A stretch of DNA of 64,000 bases from Antedon bifida (lineage: Eukaryota > Echinodermata > Crinoidea > Comatulida > Antedonidae): positions 17,551,036 to 17,615,035 of the forward strand of contig OY727093.1 in the NCBI GenBank assembly GCA_963402885.1, written 5' to 3'. A program made the translations under genes and the position numbers. The first letter of the stretch is position 1, and every line of letters starts with the position of its first letter. This document shows, one piece after another, positions 37,200-49,940 of this stretch. Under the pieces are notes generated by a model, which did not search any database, was not told where the DNA came from, and saw only the letters and a program-made list of their open reading frames with translations.

Positions 37200-37385
37200 G
37201 ATGACATCATTATTTGTAAAAGCAATTGTAGTGACGATACAACAATAATTGTATTGTTCTTATTGATCATGACGTCATTTGATTTGTTTAAAACAATAAT
37301 GTTCATCAAAGACAGCATAAATAGTTAATCGATCATTCTAGGAACACACTTTTTCGATGTCATTTGTATTCTGTAAGAAAAATGT
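37200..37385. repeat. Relative of the interior of the 57 kb MITE
   Basis: Shares TTGATCATGACGTCATTTGA (compare ACTAATCATGACGTCATTTG at 57233), then AATGTTCATCAAAGACAGCA and TAAATAG. The terminal AAGGCCCATTT blocks are absent. Confidence 0.5.
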
Positions 37386-37434
37386 TAATATTTATCAGTA
37401 TTAAATGAATTCATCTGGTTCCGAATATAATTAA

Positions 37435-37573
37435 CTGGAAAATTATTACTTTTATGTTGAACCAAAAAAAAAAACAAGAACACATACACAATTTGTACAA
37501 CGTCACTAAAGGTATTTATATCAATTATGAATGTATTTTTTTTTGGTTCAACATAAAAGTAATAATTTTCCAG
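37435..37573. mobile_element. Foldback element with nearly perfect 37-base inverted ends
   Basis: The left end (37435-37472) starts CTGGAAAATTATTACTTTTA, continues TGTTGAACC and ends in an A-run. The right end (37536-37573) is its reverse complement with no visible mismatch. Between them lie about 63 bases. Such identity over AT-rich arms points to recent insertion or to arm-to-arm correction. No other copy was found in the window. Confidence 0.9.
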
Positions 37574-37579
37574 TGAAAT

Positions 37580-38630
37580 ATTTATCGTCGTTCTTTATCG
37601 TCTGTATAATTATAGTACAGTATTAAAGCATAATAAATAGACTACTCTGAATGTGTTACAATAACATTAAATTGGATTATATTTTTGTACGTATATGTTA
37701 TAGATACTCAATATAAATGTTTATTATGGTTATATATTTTTACCAAATCTGTCACTTAATTTTCAAATCTATTACACAATTATATAATAATCGTTAGTAA
37801 CGATAATAAGTTCATTTAAAATCATAGATGAAATTCCCGGGAACAATTATCAAACAATAGTATCGAAAGAGAAAAAATAAAATTAAAACAATAATGGTAG
37901 AAATTTGATAAAATAGAATGATTATCCTTAATGGAAAGAATAAATGCAATAATTAATGTATCGTTATTAGAAATCTTTCTTCACTAAGCACCGCTTTACA
38001 AAAATACCACAAAGCGTATAAAAATACATTTTCTTTACTCCCAGATGTGAAACAAACTAATATTAATTAGTAACCTGGAGGTTAATTTAAATACCGACTT
38101 AATCTTAATTCAATATTATTAATGTTTCAAATAGACTGATTATTTTTTCTATGACACCATGGGCATATTATTATTATTATTGGCTAGAGTGAAACAAAAT
38201 CGCACCAGTGAAACAAATGACGACGCCATGCAAATAACATTGCACTTATTCATATATTTTTTCCCTCTTTGTCTCAGGGTAAAATGTTTCAAACGCAACA
38301 TTAATCTCAGTGTTGTCATGGCTAAATTAAGAAAGGTAATAATTAATGTGCTGTACATAATCATTTCTTTCTCATGATTTGTTTTACAAACATTAATGAA
38401 AGAAAGAATGATAAGCAAAAAATGGATGATGATTGTGGGTAGAAAAAATGTAGTGGGGTAGAATAAGATGTGGGGTGTTAGAGTGGAGATTGAATAGTGT
38501 GGAGGAGAGGATTGTTGTTTATTGAGTGAAAAAGGGATGAGCAAGTCAAACTATAATTATCTATTAAAGTTCTATTATTCATTAAACATCTATCAACATT
38601 ATTATAAGACGTTGTTTACGTCATTAATCT
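37580..38630. other. No supportable gene
   Basis: AT-rich; 38400-38545 is strongly purine-rich on the plus strand (GGGTAGAAAAAATGTAGTGG). The minus-strand frame 38149-38544 is largely a product of that skew. Confidence 0.45.
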
Positions 38631-38636
38631 TGATAA

Positions 38637-38899
38637 AAACTTAATCACGCATGCTCCGTGTCGTCTTGGTTTGTCCAAGATTATATAAACGCTGTGCGAG
38701 AATTGTTGGCTTTAATCATTACTCTGGAGTATGCACGTTGGAACAAAATATTAATAGTGTCTGTAGTGCATATCATACTGGGCAGCGTACTGTTGATTGA
38801 TATTGTAATACTTACCCGACAGAGACGAGAACACGTGTCTAAGCTAGGCGGATATTCAACAAAATCCGTATTAGGACTATTCATAAAAACAGGGCCTAG
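38637..38899 (+). other. Possible exon ending in a strong splice donor
   Basis: The frame is open for 88 codons and ends at CCTAG|GTAAGT, a near-consensus donor (38899/38900). It holds one likely membrane segment (KILIVSVVHIILGSVLLIDI) followed by basic residues (RQRREH), as in a type of single-pass protein. There is no ATG near the start of this frame. A TATA-like TTATATAAAC at 38681-38690 sits inside it, which would instead suit a promoter and a 5' UTR exon. Either reading is unproven. No family is recognised. Confidence 0.25.
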
Positions 38900-38904
38900 G
38901 TAAG

Positions 38905-40040
38905 TGTATTATAAACATCTTAACAATGTTTTTTCTTTTAAATAAAAAACTATTTTGTAGGAATGTACTATGCTAGGTTTAGTCAATCGGCTAGCGCCGT
39001 GCCATTAGTCTTGACTTACATTATGAGGCTAGAAAAATTAACCTAAACTCGTCAAACCATAGTCATCATCGCATCAAGTATATAAGATGCCTGTTTATCT
39101 TACATAACATGTTTTACATTTATTTTATAAACCTTTTCTAATGATTTTTGTTGTCACTAGACTGCTGATTTGTATTGGCCTACAGTTAATTTAAAATCAG
39201 TCTGATTATAGTTAGTCATTTCTTCGTAGTGATATGAGATAACAAATATCTAAGACACTGAGAAAAAACAATAGTATAAAATACACAGGCCTATAACATC
39301 TGTAGTTGTATATCAAGTTTATCTGTCTTTTATCTATCTATCTATCTATTAATGAAGAAGTGATTCCGGGGAACAAAACGGGATTTTTCCCAAACTATCA
39401 CTCGACAGATTAGAACAGTTAAATAGATAATTGCTTTGAAATTAGGCATACACTAGGTTAATTTTGTCATTTCATTTATTTATTTTGTTTTTAACGTTGT
39501 TTATGTACTATGTATAATATCGATAACTAATACGACATCGCTCCCTGATTATTTATTAATAGTAAAATACAGAAACACTAATTGATTTGTCCCTCGACAA
39601 TCAGCTGGAGCTTTCTTTATATTATCGACATAATTTTACTTACTTACTTATAATTCAGAATTGTTTCTAATATAATGAATAGATAGCATTTTATTGCTGA
39701 ATGTCGTGAACCGTTCATTATTTGTATACTATTGCACGGTAATGTTTTTATTCAATGGCTTTATTGCGCAGTAATTTTGTATCCAATGATATTGTTACTC
39801 GGTAAAGTTTTATTAAATGGTTCTATTTCACGACCAGCATTCTGTAAACATTTTGAGATTTTTAGGCGACGCCAAAATCCAAGCACCAGTGAAAGCCCTA
39901 GCCTTTGAAATGTCATTCAAAGAAGGTGGTATAATTGAATAAAAGAGGTGTGTTATAAAACAAACATGAATTGTTCAATCGTTAAATGAAGAGAATTGTA
40001 TCTTTTGTAAGAAACATTTTAAAAAACGTTACTAAAATAA
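38905..40040. other. No supportable gene
   Basis: AT-rich; a (TCTA)n microsatellite lies at 39330-39349. Confidence 0.5.
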
Positions 40041-40042
40041 GA

Positions 40043-40118
40043 GAAAATTCACTAATTATGTGGATGTATTTAAAAATACAGAAAATTCACTAATTATGTG
40101 GATGTATTTCAAAATACA
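40043..40118. repeat. Two-copy tandem duplication, 38-base unit
   Basis: GAAAATTCACTAATTATGTG followed by GATGTATTTAAAAATACA is repeated immediately with one substitution. A recent local duplication. Confidence 0.9.
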
Positions 40119-40119
40119 G

Positions 40120-42640
40120 ATTTTCTTTTCATTCCATTTATAATTAATAATTAGGATTTTGAATGAATTATCCACGTCCGGTAAACAGCCACCCCAGGTT
40201 GAAGGTAAATTTACAGTATTAACAATATTCCTGAATTTCGCATTGTTAGCTGTAAATGTTTGTAGTAATATATTAATTAGTATAGCCTATAAATTCATAG
40301 GATGTTTCTTCTTATAGCACGAAAGGACATTTAGCATGTTTGCTTTAAAAGCGTTACGATTTTCGCTGAATATAATATACCTGTACACGCATACACACTT
40401 TAGATAAAATGTTGGGCATTGTGCATTTTTCACTACGATCTCTATTTTAAGAATACAATGTGATAGCAAAATAATCACAATCAAAAAGATTTAAGAATAA
40501 ACCAGTGATTCATTGGAAGATAAATGATTTATGTTATGATGAGTTTATGATCGAGAGAGAACCAACAACAGTTCTTTTCAGAACTACACACATAGTCATC
40601 TTTTTATCAACGAGTGTATCATAGTAATACATTATTAAAAAGTAAATAATAAATAACAAACCTCAGTAGTAGTAGGTCATTATTCAATAGCTGATTTATT
40701 GAACCCTTACGTCATCAAGAGTGCAATTTCGTTATAATTATGCGAGTGCAATTTCGTTATATCCGCGTTTATTCTTGTTACAATGAGCAACAACGCTCGG
40801 TATTATTTGTATATTTTATACCATTTGTTATTCCAATCATAAATATTTATTTCCACAATGTTCTAATACTAATAAGTACGTAATGTAAAGAAACTCAAGA
40901 AGGGAAATAAATTGTGGTCACAATCACGAAAGACGAACAGAAAATGAATGTTAATTTTATTTGTATTAATCTCGTTCGATGTTTGTGGATGTGCCTAATG
41001 ACTTATCCTGAAAATAAACTCAAGACAAGTAAACAAAAGGCGGCGCATCTAATAAACATTGAATTATTATGTTTAATGTAATCTAGTCTTAATTGAACGA
41101 TTATGAAGGCAATCGTCTAAGATTATTAGCAATGATGCCTTTATTATGAGATTTTTGAGAGAAAAAAAAGTATATATAGACATACCGGTACTGTATAAAG
41201 TAGACAAAACAGCATCGAAAGTACAGTATATTAAAAAGTGATTATACATTCAAGGAAATACATTGTAAACGTATAGAAATGGATACTGATATGTAGAATG
41301 TTTAATTAGTAGGTATTATAAACGACTTTCGGACTCAAACACCTATAGTAAACCTTTTGTAAAATTAGAAAAAATACCTTTTAAGAAACCATAGCCTAAA
41401 ATCGACAATTACAAACCAGGGAGGTTTTTTTCACCTCCCTGTACAAACTATAAAGACTAAGTTTAGATCGGAGAATATTATTTTATAGATTGAATTAACA
41501 GATTCTTTAAAACCACCACATATATTTTTTCTGTTAGTAGTTTAATATAAAGATACAATGATAACAACATAGTTTTCATCCACGATGTTTATAAATACCG
41601 CCCTCGATTCTAGGTAGTAATTTGTAATTATGCATTGTTAGCTAAAATTCACATGTACATATCTATGGTCACTTTTTATCACGTGTTTTACAGTGATCAT
41701 TACACATTATATCAGGCGTTCCAAATATAGGCCTAAGTAACACACTTTTGAGTTCGTAGTACGAAAAAACATATATGACACCCACAACAGATAGCAATGT
41801 CGATGACATTATAAAGTGCAATGAAAAAAGAATATATTTGATTAGTAATTGAAGATGAATGAGTAACAGACGTTTGAGGACAAAACTATATTCTGGGGAA
41901 AAAATACGTTAAAAAGACAGAAAATTGCCAACATTACGTGTAATCACACAACCAACGACACAACAACAATAATACACATAATAATGAAAATGTACTGATA
42001 AGTTGAATTTCCATGAGATTGATTTACTGTTCAAAAGTAAACCTTTTTTTCCAAGTCCTATCTTCCCATAATCAATGGCATGCGGCAAGCTATGCCATTT
42101 AAAAAGCTAGCACTCAAATGTTTGCCGCTCCCATTCATTTAGCATTTGGCCCAGACTCCACTGTACACAAAAACTAGTCTTGGTTGGAGCGACTTTTTCA
42201 CTCTCTGGCAAGCGTGTATATTTAAGTCGACAGTTAATATTTGCCTTAAAACCCAAGTGTACGTATCAAATAGCCAAATGTTAATTTGGCTAGATTTAGC
42301 TAGGCTAGATTTTTAAAGTATTCTAATCTCGGCTGATGCTTCTTCAGTTAAACATTATATTTCATGAGTATTCTATATTTCTCTCGCTAATTGGGTCTCC
42401 ACGCTAGTTAGTCATTATTTAAAAGTAGAACCAATCCAGATCACTAGCCTGGAATCCTAAGATACAACCGAACGTACATGTAATGATTAGAGTCCAGTCC
42501 AGTAAGCATTTTCAATGCTTACGTGCGGGCTGCAAAACGACACACTACTCATATTCATACAACACATGTTTGTATTTTTATTTCATACACATTCAACAGC
42601 GAGTACAGACTTACTTATATTATAGACTAAGTCTCATTTG
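40120..42640. other. No supportable gene; one short strong hairpin
   Basis: AT-rich. At 41417-41441 CAGGGAGGT and ACCTCCCTG form a perfect nine-pair stem around a 7-base loop. The word GTGCAATTTCGTTATA is doubled at 40721-40760. Confidence 0.5.
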
Positions 42641-42644
42641 AGGT

Positions 42645-42748
42645 ATAGGGAGTGGAATTGAGTTACAACCTTGGCACTAGGTCAGGATTGAACCCTGGAC
42701 ATTGGGATTGGAAGGCAAGCACATTAACCACCAAGCTACAGCTCCACT
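42645..42748 (-). mobile_element. tRNA-like SINE, third family
   Basis: On the minus strand: GGAGCTGTAGCTTGGTGGTT, then AATGTGCTTGCCTTCCAATC, then GTCCAGGGTTCAATCCTGAC. A-box-like TAGCTTGGTGG and B-box GGTTCAATCC are at tRNA spacing. The anticodon region (CTTGCCTTCCAA) recalls Gly-UCC tRNAs, but the stems are imperfect. The plus-strand frame 42652-42846 is a shadow of it. Confidence 0.6.
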
Positions 42749-42749
42749 A

Positions 42750-43862
42750 TTTAATAACAATATTAGTATTTAAACACGACAATTTCGAAAATAAATATCA
42801 AGGTACATTTTATCCTGAATTTATCTGTGCAGATAAGTTTTTTTAATTAATAGATTTTAAATGAATTAGTTGGTGAATGTTGAGTAGAAGTTAGTTTCAA
42901 AGACTAAGTCTTGGTGCAGAATTATGGACCAGATATGTCAGAGGAACGAAGGCAACACATCATGTCTGGTATAGACAAAAATGAATAATTAATTAATAAT
43001 GTCATTATATCAGTCAATATAAATACATTTTAATATCATATTTTCCAGAAAAATTGACTTTTAACAAATATACCGGATGAAAACATGGCAAACAAATATT
43101 TGTTTGCACTGTTTTTATTAGGCTTAATTATACCAATAACTCATTATTCGGAGGTTACTTTTAATTCACTCATCATTTGTTAGGCATTGGTTGCGTTGAA
43201 GACATGGTTGATCTCATTCTATTTTCAACTCAACCGTGTAACCAAACGTGAAATTTCAGCATTAAAGAAAAAACATAGTACGTCAGAAGGTGTTATCCGT
43301 GCAAGTTGCGTAATTTGTCAATGACAGAAAGAGCAGTTGTTTCCAAAATACATGACAATCATTTATCTGTTTTTAATCCACATTCAGCCAACCCACCAAC
43401 TACAGTAGTTTCCTCCGATAAATCTCAGGATATCATTTCAGTTACAGTTGAAGAGTCAATAATTGGTTGGACTGATTGATTTGATGACAAACGGTATTCT
43501 CAGTACCATGAAATATTTTTTATGATGTGAGTATGATGTGAATGAAAAAAATGACCGAATGGCCCAAGAGAAAAAAAGCTCCAATAATTTAGAACTACAT
43601 GTGGAATACCTTAGTCCATGGGTAAAAAGTTGGTGTAAGCTCTTGTTCTATTAGTAGTTATTGCCTTTCAGTTGGTAGTTCCTAGAAATGCGTCTTTCAT
43701 ATTTTTAAATCTCGTGGGCTACGATATAAGACAAATATATTTATTTAAGTAATTACTTACAGTATTGCCGATTCATTTCTAACAATGTTGCATGCTAGCG
43801 TAATTAAACATATTCTTGATATTTTTAATCGGAGTAAATGTATTACTTAACATAATTAAGTG
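42750..43862. other. No supportable gene
   Basis: AT-rich spacer without motif-bearing frames. Confidence 0.5.
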
Positions 43863-43864
43863 TA

Positions 43865-44122
43865 CAAACTAATACCAAAGTTTACAAATTAAACAAAAGT
43901 ATATTAACCCAATCAAACTATACGAGCCAATACCAAAGTGTACGAACCAATACCAAAGTGTACGATTTTAAAGGATAACAAAAAAAGGACCAATCAATAC
44001 CAAAGTGTACTAATCAATGCACATTATGAACCAATACCAAAATATACGAACCAATACCAAAGTGTACGAAACAATACCAACGTGCACGAACAAATACCAA
44101 CGTGTACGAACCAATACCATTC
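43865..44122. repeat. About 20-base minisatellite, CCAATACCAAAGTGTACGAA
   Basis: At least ten units with variable spacing. The first units are diverged (TACAAACTAATACCAAAGTT) and the central ones closely alike. The frame at 43938-44126 is only the repeat read as protein. Confidence 0.9.
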
Positions 44123-44901
44123 ATGAGACATTTTAATTAATTGTTGATCAACTGTAATGTGGTCTATTGTTAGGAAGTTCTTTTCTATTGTATTGGTACG
44201 ATTGCGTTGGTATGATATTATTTATATATTTCAGAGAGATTGACGGATAATAAATAATTACTGTGTATATTTTATAATTATGGATATAATTTTGCTATGG
44301 AATATTCTTAAAATCACCAGTTTTTATGCTCTCGAAACTTAGTTCCTAAACATACTTTATTGCCTAGTTAAAGTAATGCAATACCAATAAACTAAACCCT
44401 ATAGTGTAGCACAGTTTAACAGTCACTCCTTACAAGAAAATGAGCCGACACCACACTAATAACAAACACTATATAAATGATTATGTGATAATCCCATGGG
44501 CCTACTCTCTACTGTAAGCACCCGAATGCTCTAGGAGATTAATTTACACTTTTCATGTAATTTGGTGAATCTGCCGTCATATCAACCCACTCAAAGATAA
44601 CCAAGCATAGTATAATGACACGTACATCTTCAGTAGAAGGATTTGCAATGTACTTATATATGCATATATGTGAGTTTCTCTTTTTCTCATCAAGAAATCT
44701 TGTCATTCACTTTTATTGACAATGTATAACAAAAAAACATAAGTTAATATCAATTTATACTAACTTATACTTAACAGATTTCTCTTGTAAAATATTATCG
44801 AAACAATTATAATAACGTTAGGCCTACGTATGAATAAAACGATCCTGTCGGAACAAATTCAAATTTTAACTAGAATTTAATTCGTCACTTTGACGAATTA
44901 T

Positions 44902-46464
44902 AGGTGATCATTTTTATCATTTTAATGAAATTAACATTTTTTAAACATGCACGTACGTTAACATACGATCGTAAAAAGCTGATGTACGCCATCCTATGAC
45001 ATGATGCATATACACTTATAGTGCTGAGTTGTACCTATTATGTGTCATATACAATATATACAGTATATACTGTATATCTATATACAGTGTAGCATAGGTA
45101 AAATTATGGGACCCACATCATGTTCAAATTTGTTGGTATGATGGAATTATCAAAATAAACTCGAAGATGACAATTTCGAAAGATAATGAATTGAGCAAAT
45201 AAATATAAAGATTGGAAGAGAATTTGATACGTAGAAGCGCAATGCGCGCTCATTGAAATTTGTATAACTTCGACTAAAGAAATCTAAAAACTACGTTTTA
45301 ACTTCAACTGGCCATATTATAACATCGCAACATCCGATAGGCTTAATTTTTATATGAATTCATATCTACATTTCAACAGCTTTCATAATATGTTATAATC
45401 TTCAAGGTCACCTTTAATTCTGAAGAGCTATTAGATATTCAAATGTATGGTGTAGCTAAAATTACACGACCTAGGTTATTCAAGTTTTTACGCGTGATGA
45501 CGTCATCAAAATAAAAATGTTTACAACCCATGAGAAAGATAATCAATTGAGCAAGCACATTCTAAAATTTTTGCGAAAATCGGGCTCAAATAACGGAGAT
45601 GCGCTCTACTGAATGTGATAACCCACACAAAAAGATAAAAATTACTAATTTTTAAATTCAAGTGGCCATTTGATGACGTCATACCATTTTGTACGTCTAA
45701 TGTGTACATGAATATGTATCTACAACCCAATGGCTTCCCGAATAAGTTAAAAAAATTAGGGGTCACCTGCCATTCTGAAGATTTATATTCATTTTAAAAA
45801 GGCCTTATTTTTCACCATTTTCAGCACTTTGATGCAATTAATTTGCGCATTTTGTCATTTTTAACCTGCTCGTATAGCGTTGTTTTAAGTCGGAACTGAC
45901 TCAAATTTGGTGAATGTACTAAGAATGGTGAGTAGAATAAGATTTGTAAAAAAAATTCATATTTTTTACGCTTTTTAAGTATCGCGCGCGCAAAAACGCA
46001 TTTTTGCGCAGTAAATTTTTGAAACACGCAAATGGCCTAATTCATGCTCTAAATTGATCAAAACTTAATTTTGAGCGTTTTAAATTTTTAACGCGCGATA
46101 TCACGCGCATGAACCTACGTGCGCGTGCGTTTTTATTTGCTAATATTTTTACCCTTGATCTGAAGTTTACGTGTAGTGAATTTCATTAATATGTGATAAT
46201 GAATTATGGAGATATGATTGATAATGTGATTTCGCAAAATGGCGTATAAATGTCGTCACGGATGAGTGATCACGCTGGAAAGCTTATTAGGATTAAGTTA
46301 TATTATTTGAAAGATATTCTGAAATTTTTGTAATCATTGACACTAAACTTTTTGAGATAATTGTTACACAAAATAGTGTACAGAAACAATAAAAAGAAAG
46401 AAAAAAACAATAAAGATTTTATACAATAACAATAGGTGATCATTTTATTCTAAATGATCACCTA
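44902..46464. mobile_element. Large non-autonomous element with AGGTGATCATTTT ends and internal 350-base duplication
   Basis: It starts TAGGTGATCATTTTTATC (44901) and ends with a terminal palindrome, TAGGTGATCATTT around TATTCT and AAATGATCACCTA (46433-46464). Inside, two stretches of about 350 bases (45094-45440 and 45449-45790) share ordered words. Examples are CAAAATAAA...GAAAGATAAT...AATTGAGCAA, AACTGGCCAT versus AAGTGGCCATTTGATGACGT, and the AAGGTCACCTTTAATTCTGA type against GGGGTCACCTGCCATTCTGA. No protein is seen. That one transposon spans the whole interval is inference. Confidence 0.5.
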
Positions 46465-46856
46465 ATTATTGAGGGTTACACTCTCCAAGTAGATCAAAAC
46501 AATTTTAGCAAAAAAATTTTTTTAAAAGGGGAAATTTCAAAATAAAATGTATTCATATCCAATTATAAATATAATTTGAGGTTTTAGTACATGTATCTTG
46601 TATTAAACGAGTGATAACAGACAAAATAGAATTTCAATTTAAGTTTAGTGAAAAGGTGCGGTGAATTATCTAGAGATAATCCTTGAAATTGTTCAAAGTA
46701 ATATATTACCTCAAAAGATTTTTTTTAAAAAGTAGATAATCAAACTTTAAATAAACTATTTTGGTAGTTTTAATAAAAGTATTCACTTCCGCAAAAAAAC
46801 CCCAACAAAATGAATAGTATAACTTAGTATAGCGGGTAATTTTAACCAGAAACCGG

Positions 46857-48556
46857 TTGTGTGAGAGACAATTCACTTCCGGTGGATTTTGTGTATTATT
46901 CAACTCTATGAGAATAATGAATTCTTGGATACCAAGCAAACGAATACACAGAGAAACATGGAGACATGCAGGAAAAGGACTGTGGAAGCGTATTGACTAC
47001 ATATGCACCACAAAATGGGTTGGACACTTTGTTAAAGGCTGTCGTGTGTATGTTGGGCCTTCAAGATTATTCAACACAGATCATAGGCTCCAAGTGATGA
47101 TCATAAACTTCCCAACAACATCAAGGCGAAGTGAGGTACTACGCACAATAAGGCACTACAAATCTAACAAACATAGGACAAACTATGCTACACTTAAAGA
47201 TGTTCCAGAAGTCAGGGAAAAACTTACTTCAAAACTTGAAGATGCCTTTGATCAACTACCTCATGAAGATGATAATGAGCTGAATGATTTTATTAATGAA
47301 AAGGTATGTAAGTGTGTTGAAGAGGTCTGTCCTAAGAAAACAGTTGTGAAAAGAAAAGAGCCATGGGAAGACGATGATCTGTGTAAGATGATAGAAGATC
47401 AAAGGAAGTGCAGTGATAAGAACGAGATAAGGAAGTTACAGAAAAGGATTAAGAAGAAACAGAGAGAACTAAAAAATGAGTATTACAAGTGCCTAGCAGA
47501 GAATCTGAATTTTGCGACTGAAGCTAAGTCAGCATAAAAGGAGAAACAGTATGCATCAACGGGATGGAAATCTTTCTTTGAAGTGAGAGTCGGATGCAGA
47601 CAAGGTGGTCAGGAATCCCCTTGCCTTTTTAACTTGTATTTCTGCATTCGAAATCGATAAGGAATTTCCTGATGGATGGGGTATTGGATTTCATTATAAT
47701 ATTCCAAATGAATATACAAACAGAGAACAGAGAAAAGAAGCTAAGCAGAATGGAGTGGAAATAATCAAGTGGATCTTATATGCAGATGGTCTTGTTTTAT
47801 TCTAAAAAAATGTTAAAGAATCACAGCAAATCTTGACCATTATTTGTGATACTTGCAGAAGATACGGGTTGAATGTTTCCCTGAAGAAGACGAAGACTCA
47901 AGTGTTTGGTGAACAACATCTAGCAGAGAAAAGTTCCTTAGTGAACATAAATGGAGTGGATATTGAAAATGTAAGAGACTTTGTTTACTTGGGGAATACA
48001 ATCACAAATAGAGAGGATGGCTGCTTCACTGACTATAGAACATCTAGTGTGTAGGAAAGTTCCATGAATTAAAAGAAGTTTTAAAAGATCATGATGTCTA
48101 TATGAAGACAAGAAAGAAAGTTTTAGAGGCCGCGTAAGTTCCAGGCTCTTATATGGTACACAAGCATGGTTTCCAAATGAGAATGAAATAAAGATTAGAA
48201 GTTGGAATCGTGTTGGCATAAAATATTGAGACAGATGGTCAAGAGAGGGTTTGACAGGGCAAAGAATGAGGCTGGCCAACCAGATGAGGATAATTATGTG
48301 AAATTGTTGGAACATCCTTCTTGAGGGACTGCGTATGTAGTCAGTATATCCGATACGTTGGTCATATCTGTAGAGGACCGAATACATCAATTACAAAAAA
48401 GATACTGTTTGCTGTTCCAACAAGACGGTACTATTGTGATCCGTGGATTAAACTCTCTCGTGTTTTAAATATGGAAATCAGACAAGCCAAAGCCATTACA
48501 CAATCGAAGAAAATTCTTAATGAACACCTTAGTAGGCTATTTGGTGCTGAATAGGT
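46857..48556 (+). mobile_element. Decayed LINE with endonuclease, reverse transcriptase and C-terminal remnants
   Basis: The first frame (to 47537) carries the C-terminal half of an endonuclease/exonuclease/phosphatase domain. It reads RETWRHAGKGLWKRIDYICT, then RVY, then NTDHRLQVM; DHRL contains the usual catalytic histidine. The N-terminal half is missing. The fingers part of the reverse transcriptase is deleted. At 47577 RVGCRQGGQESPCLFNLYF matches the 'QG.(P/S)..LFN.Y' motif, then the frame breaks. The catalytic box reads YADG (about 47776-47787) where active enzymes have YADD. It continues GLNVSLKKTKTQVFG and RDFVYLGNTIT (47833-48054), then RSRLLYGTQAWF in another frame. It ends with RYVGHICRG and a basic C-terminus to the stop at 48552-48554. 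Stops, frameshifts and the missing second aspartate show it is inactive. Clade uncertain. Confidence 0.85.
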
Positions 48557-48595
48557 TTTCGACTCCAGTTCTACGACGTAGAAGAGAAGGATCCC

Positions 48596-48596
<1 letters not shown>

Positions 48597-48626
<30 letters not shown>

Positions 48627-48627
48627 C
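48597..48627. repeat. (TATG)n microsatellite after the LINE
   Basis: About six tetranucleotide units directly after the LINE C-terminus, possibly its 3' tail; several LINE clades end in short tandem repeats. Confidence 0.8.
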
Positions 48628-48779
48628 GGGTTTTATTTTTCAGGCTTATATATAGGTATATATATATAGATAAACTAAGATAAAATAAACAGAATAGTTT
48701 CTATGTGGTAACAAACCATAATCCTCCTAGTAATAACGAATAATAAATCATAATAAATACATATTTCTTCCTAAACTAT

Positions 48780-48957
48780 TCTTAGATTAAATGTCTTTAC
48801 CTCTTATTATACAATTCTTTTTGGATTTTTTTGCTTTTTGCGAATTACAGAATTGTAAAGTTTATTTGTATGTAGTTTAAGTTGACTGCACCACTAATGA
48901 GTGTGTTGCCACAGATCAAAAAAAGTTTGTCAATAAAGTTATCATTATTATTATAAA
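48780..48957 (+). mobile_element. Probable second LINE 3' end
   Basis: CACTAATGAGTGTGTTGCCA then AATAAAGTTATCATTATTAT is the kind of 3' UTR and ATT-type tail that ends CR1/L2-like insertions. There is no coding part. Confidence 0.4.
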
Positions 48958-48959
48958 GT

Positions 48960-49938
48960 AAATTTCTGCAACCATATAGTATTTTTTTAAAAACAATTCA
49001 TTCATTGATTTTAAGGATTTAACTACTGAAAATCGATTCAAAATATGTCAATACGGTGTGAGATCAGTTTTTTGACAGGGCTTATATGTATGTATATAAT
49101 TCATCGTTCGTTTTTTTCACAATGCATCAAAATGAATATCAAATGAAATAACAGTAAAGTATAGTGTAGTAAGATTTTATATGGGTAGGCCTATATAGTT
49201 ATTTGTAAAACAAAGAGTTGTGTTCAAAAGTTGTGTTTTCAATTGACGAAACCAGAAAAGAGTATTGATGAAACGAGCAAATCCAGAATGATTTATTTCT
49301 TTTCTTGCATTCGGATTTAAATCAGGTTTAATTCAGTATGTTATTTTTTAAACATGCTGTTTTAAGAGACATTGTAAATCATTCCGAATGTCCTAGAGAA
49401 GATATTAGATCACTATGATATAGTTAGATGTATCTTTTTGTATTAATATTTTGTGTAAACAATGAGTAACTGAATAAAGTAGACACCATGTTGGCATATG
49501 ATCCATTTTAAACACGAGGTTGTCGCTAACAGACGACCCCCAATGTGACTTGGTAATATCATGGAGGAAATGTCTCCATGGTGATATCATGACACATATG
49601 ACTTTCTTGACAAAAGCAAACAATCTAAAGATTCGCAACTTTTATTATAATATATTATTTTGTTTTCAAATTGGGTTTATACTTCTGAGTTTTAAAACAA
49701 TTTACAACTAATTCAAAAGCAATTACACGTAAAAAATAAGATAAAATTATTATTCCATTTTGGAGGAATTCCACCTAAGCTTCAATACTAAGCAGCATTA
49801 TATTACGGTTGTATTCTAAATGTTTGTCAAAAAACAAAGACTAACACGCTACGCAGATACTAATTTACATAAGAAGTTAATGCACTCACATTGAGCTAAT
49901 GAACAATTCATCTTCTGAGACAATTTTATCAAGATTAT
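48960..49938. other. No supportable gene
   Basis: AT-rich. ATCATGGAGGAAATGTCTCC and ATGGTGATATCATG near 49557-49591 form an imperfect palindrome. Confidence 0.45.
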
Positions 49939-49940
49939 AT

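Noticed and set aside
38149-38544. 131-codon minus-strand frame with hydrophobic stretches
   Set aside because: It reads a purine-skewed tract on the opposite strand (polypyrimidine sense), giving Ser/Thr/Pro/Leu-rich low-complexity protein.
43938-44126. 62-codon frame with repeated YEPIPK-like words
   Set aside because: It is the 20-base minisatellite read as protein.
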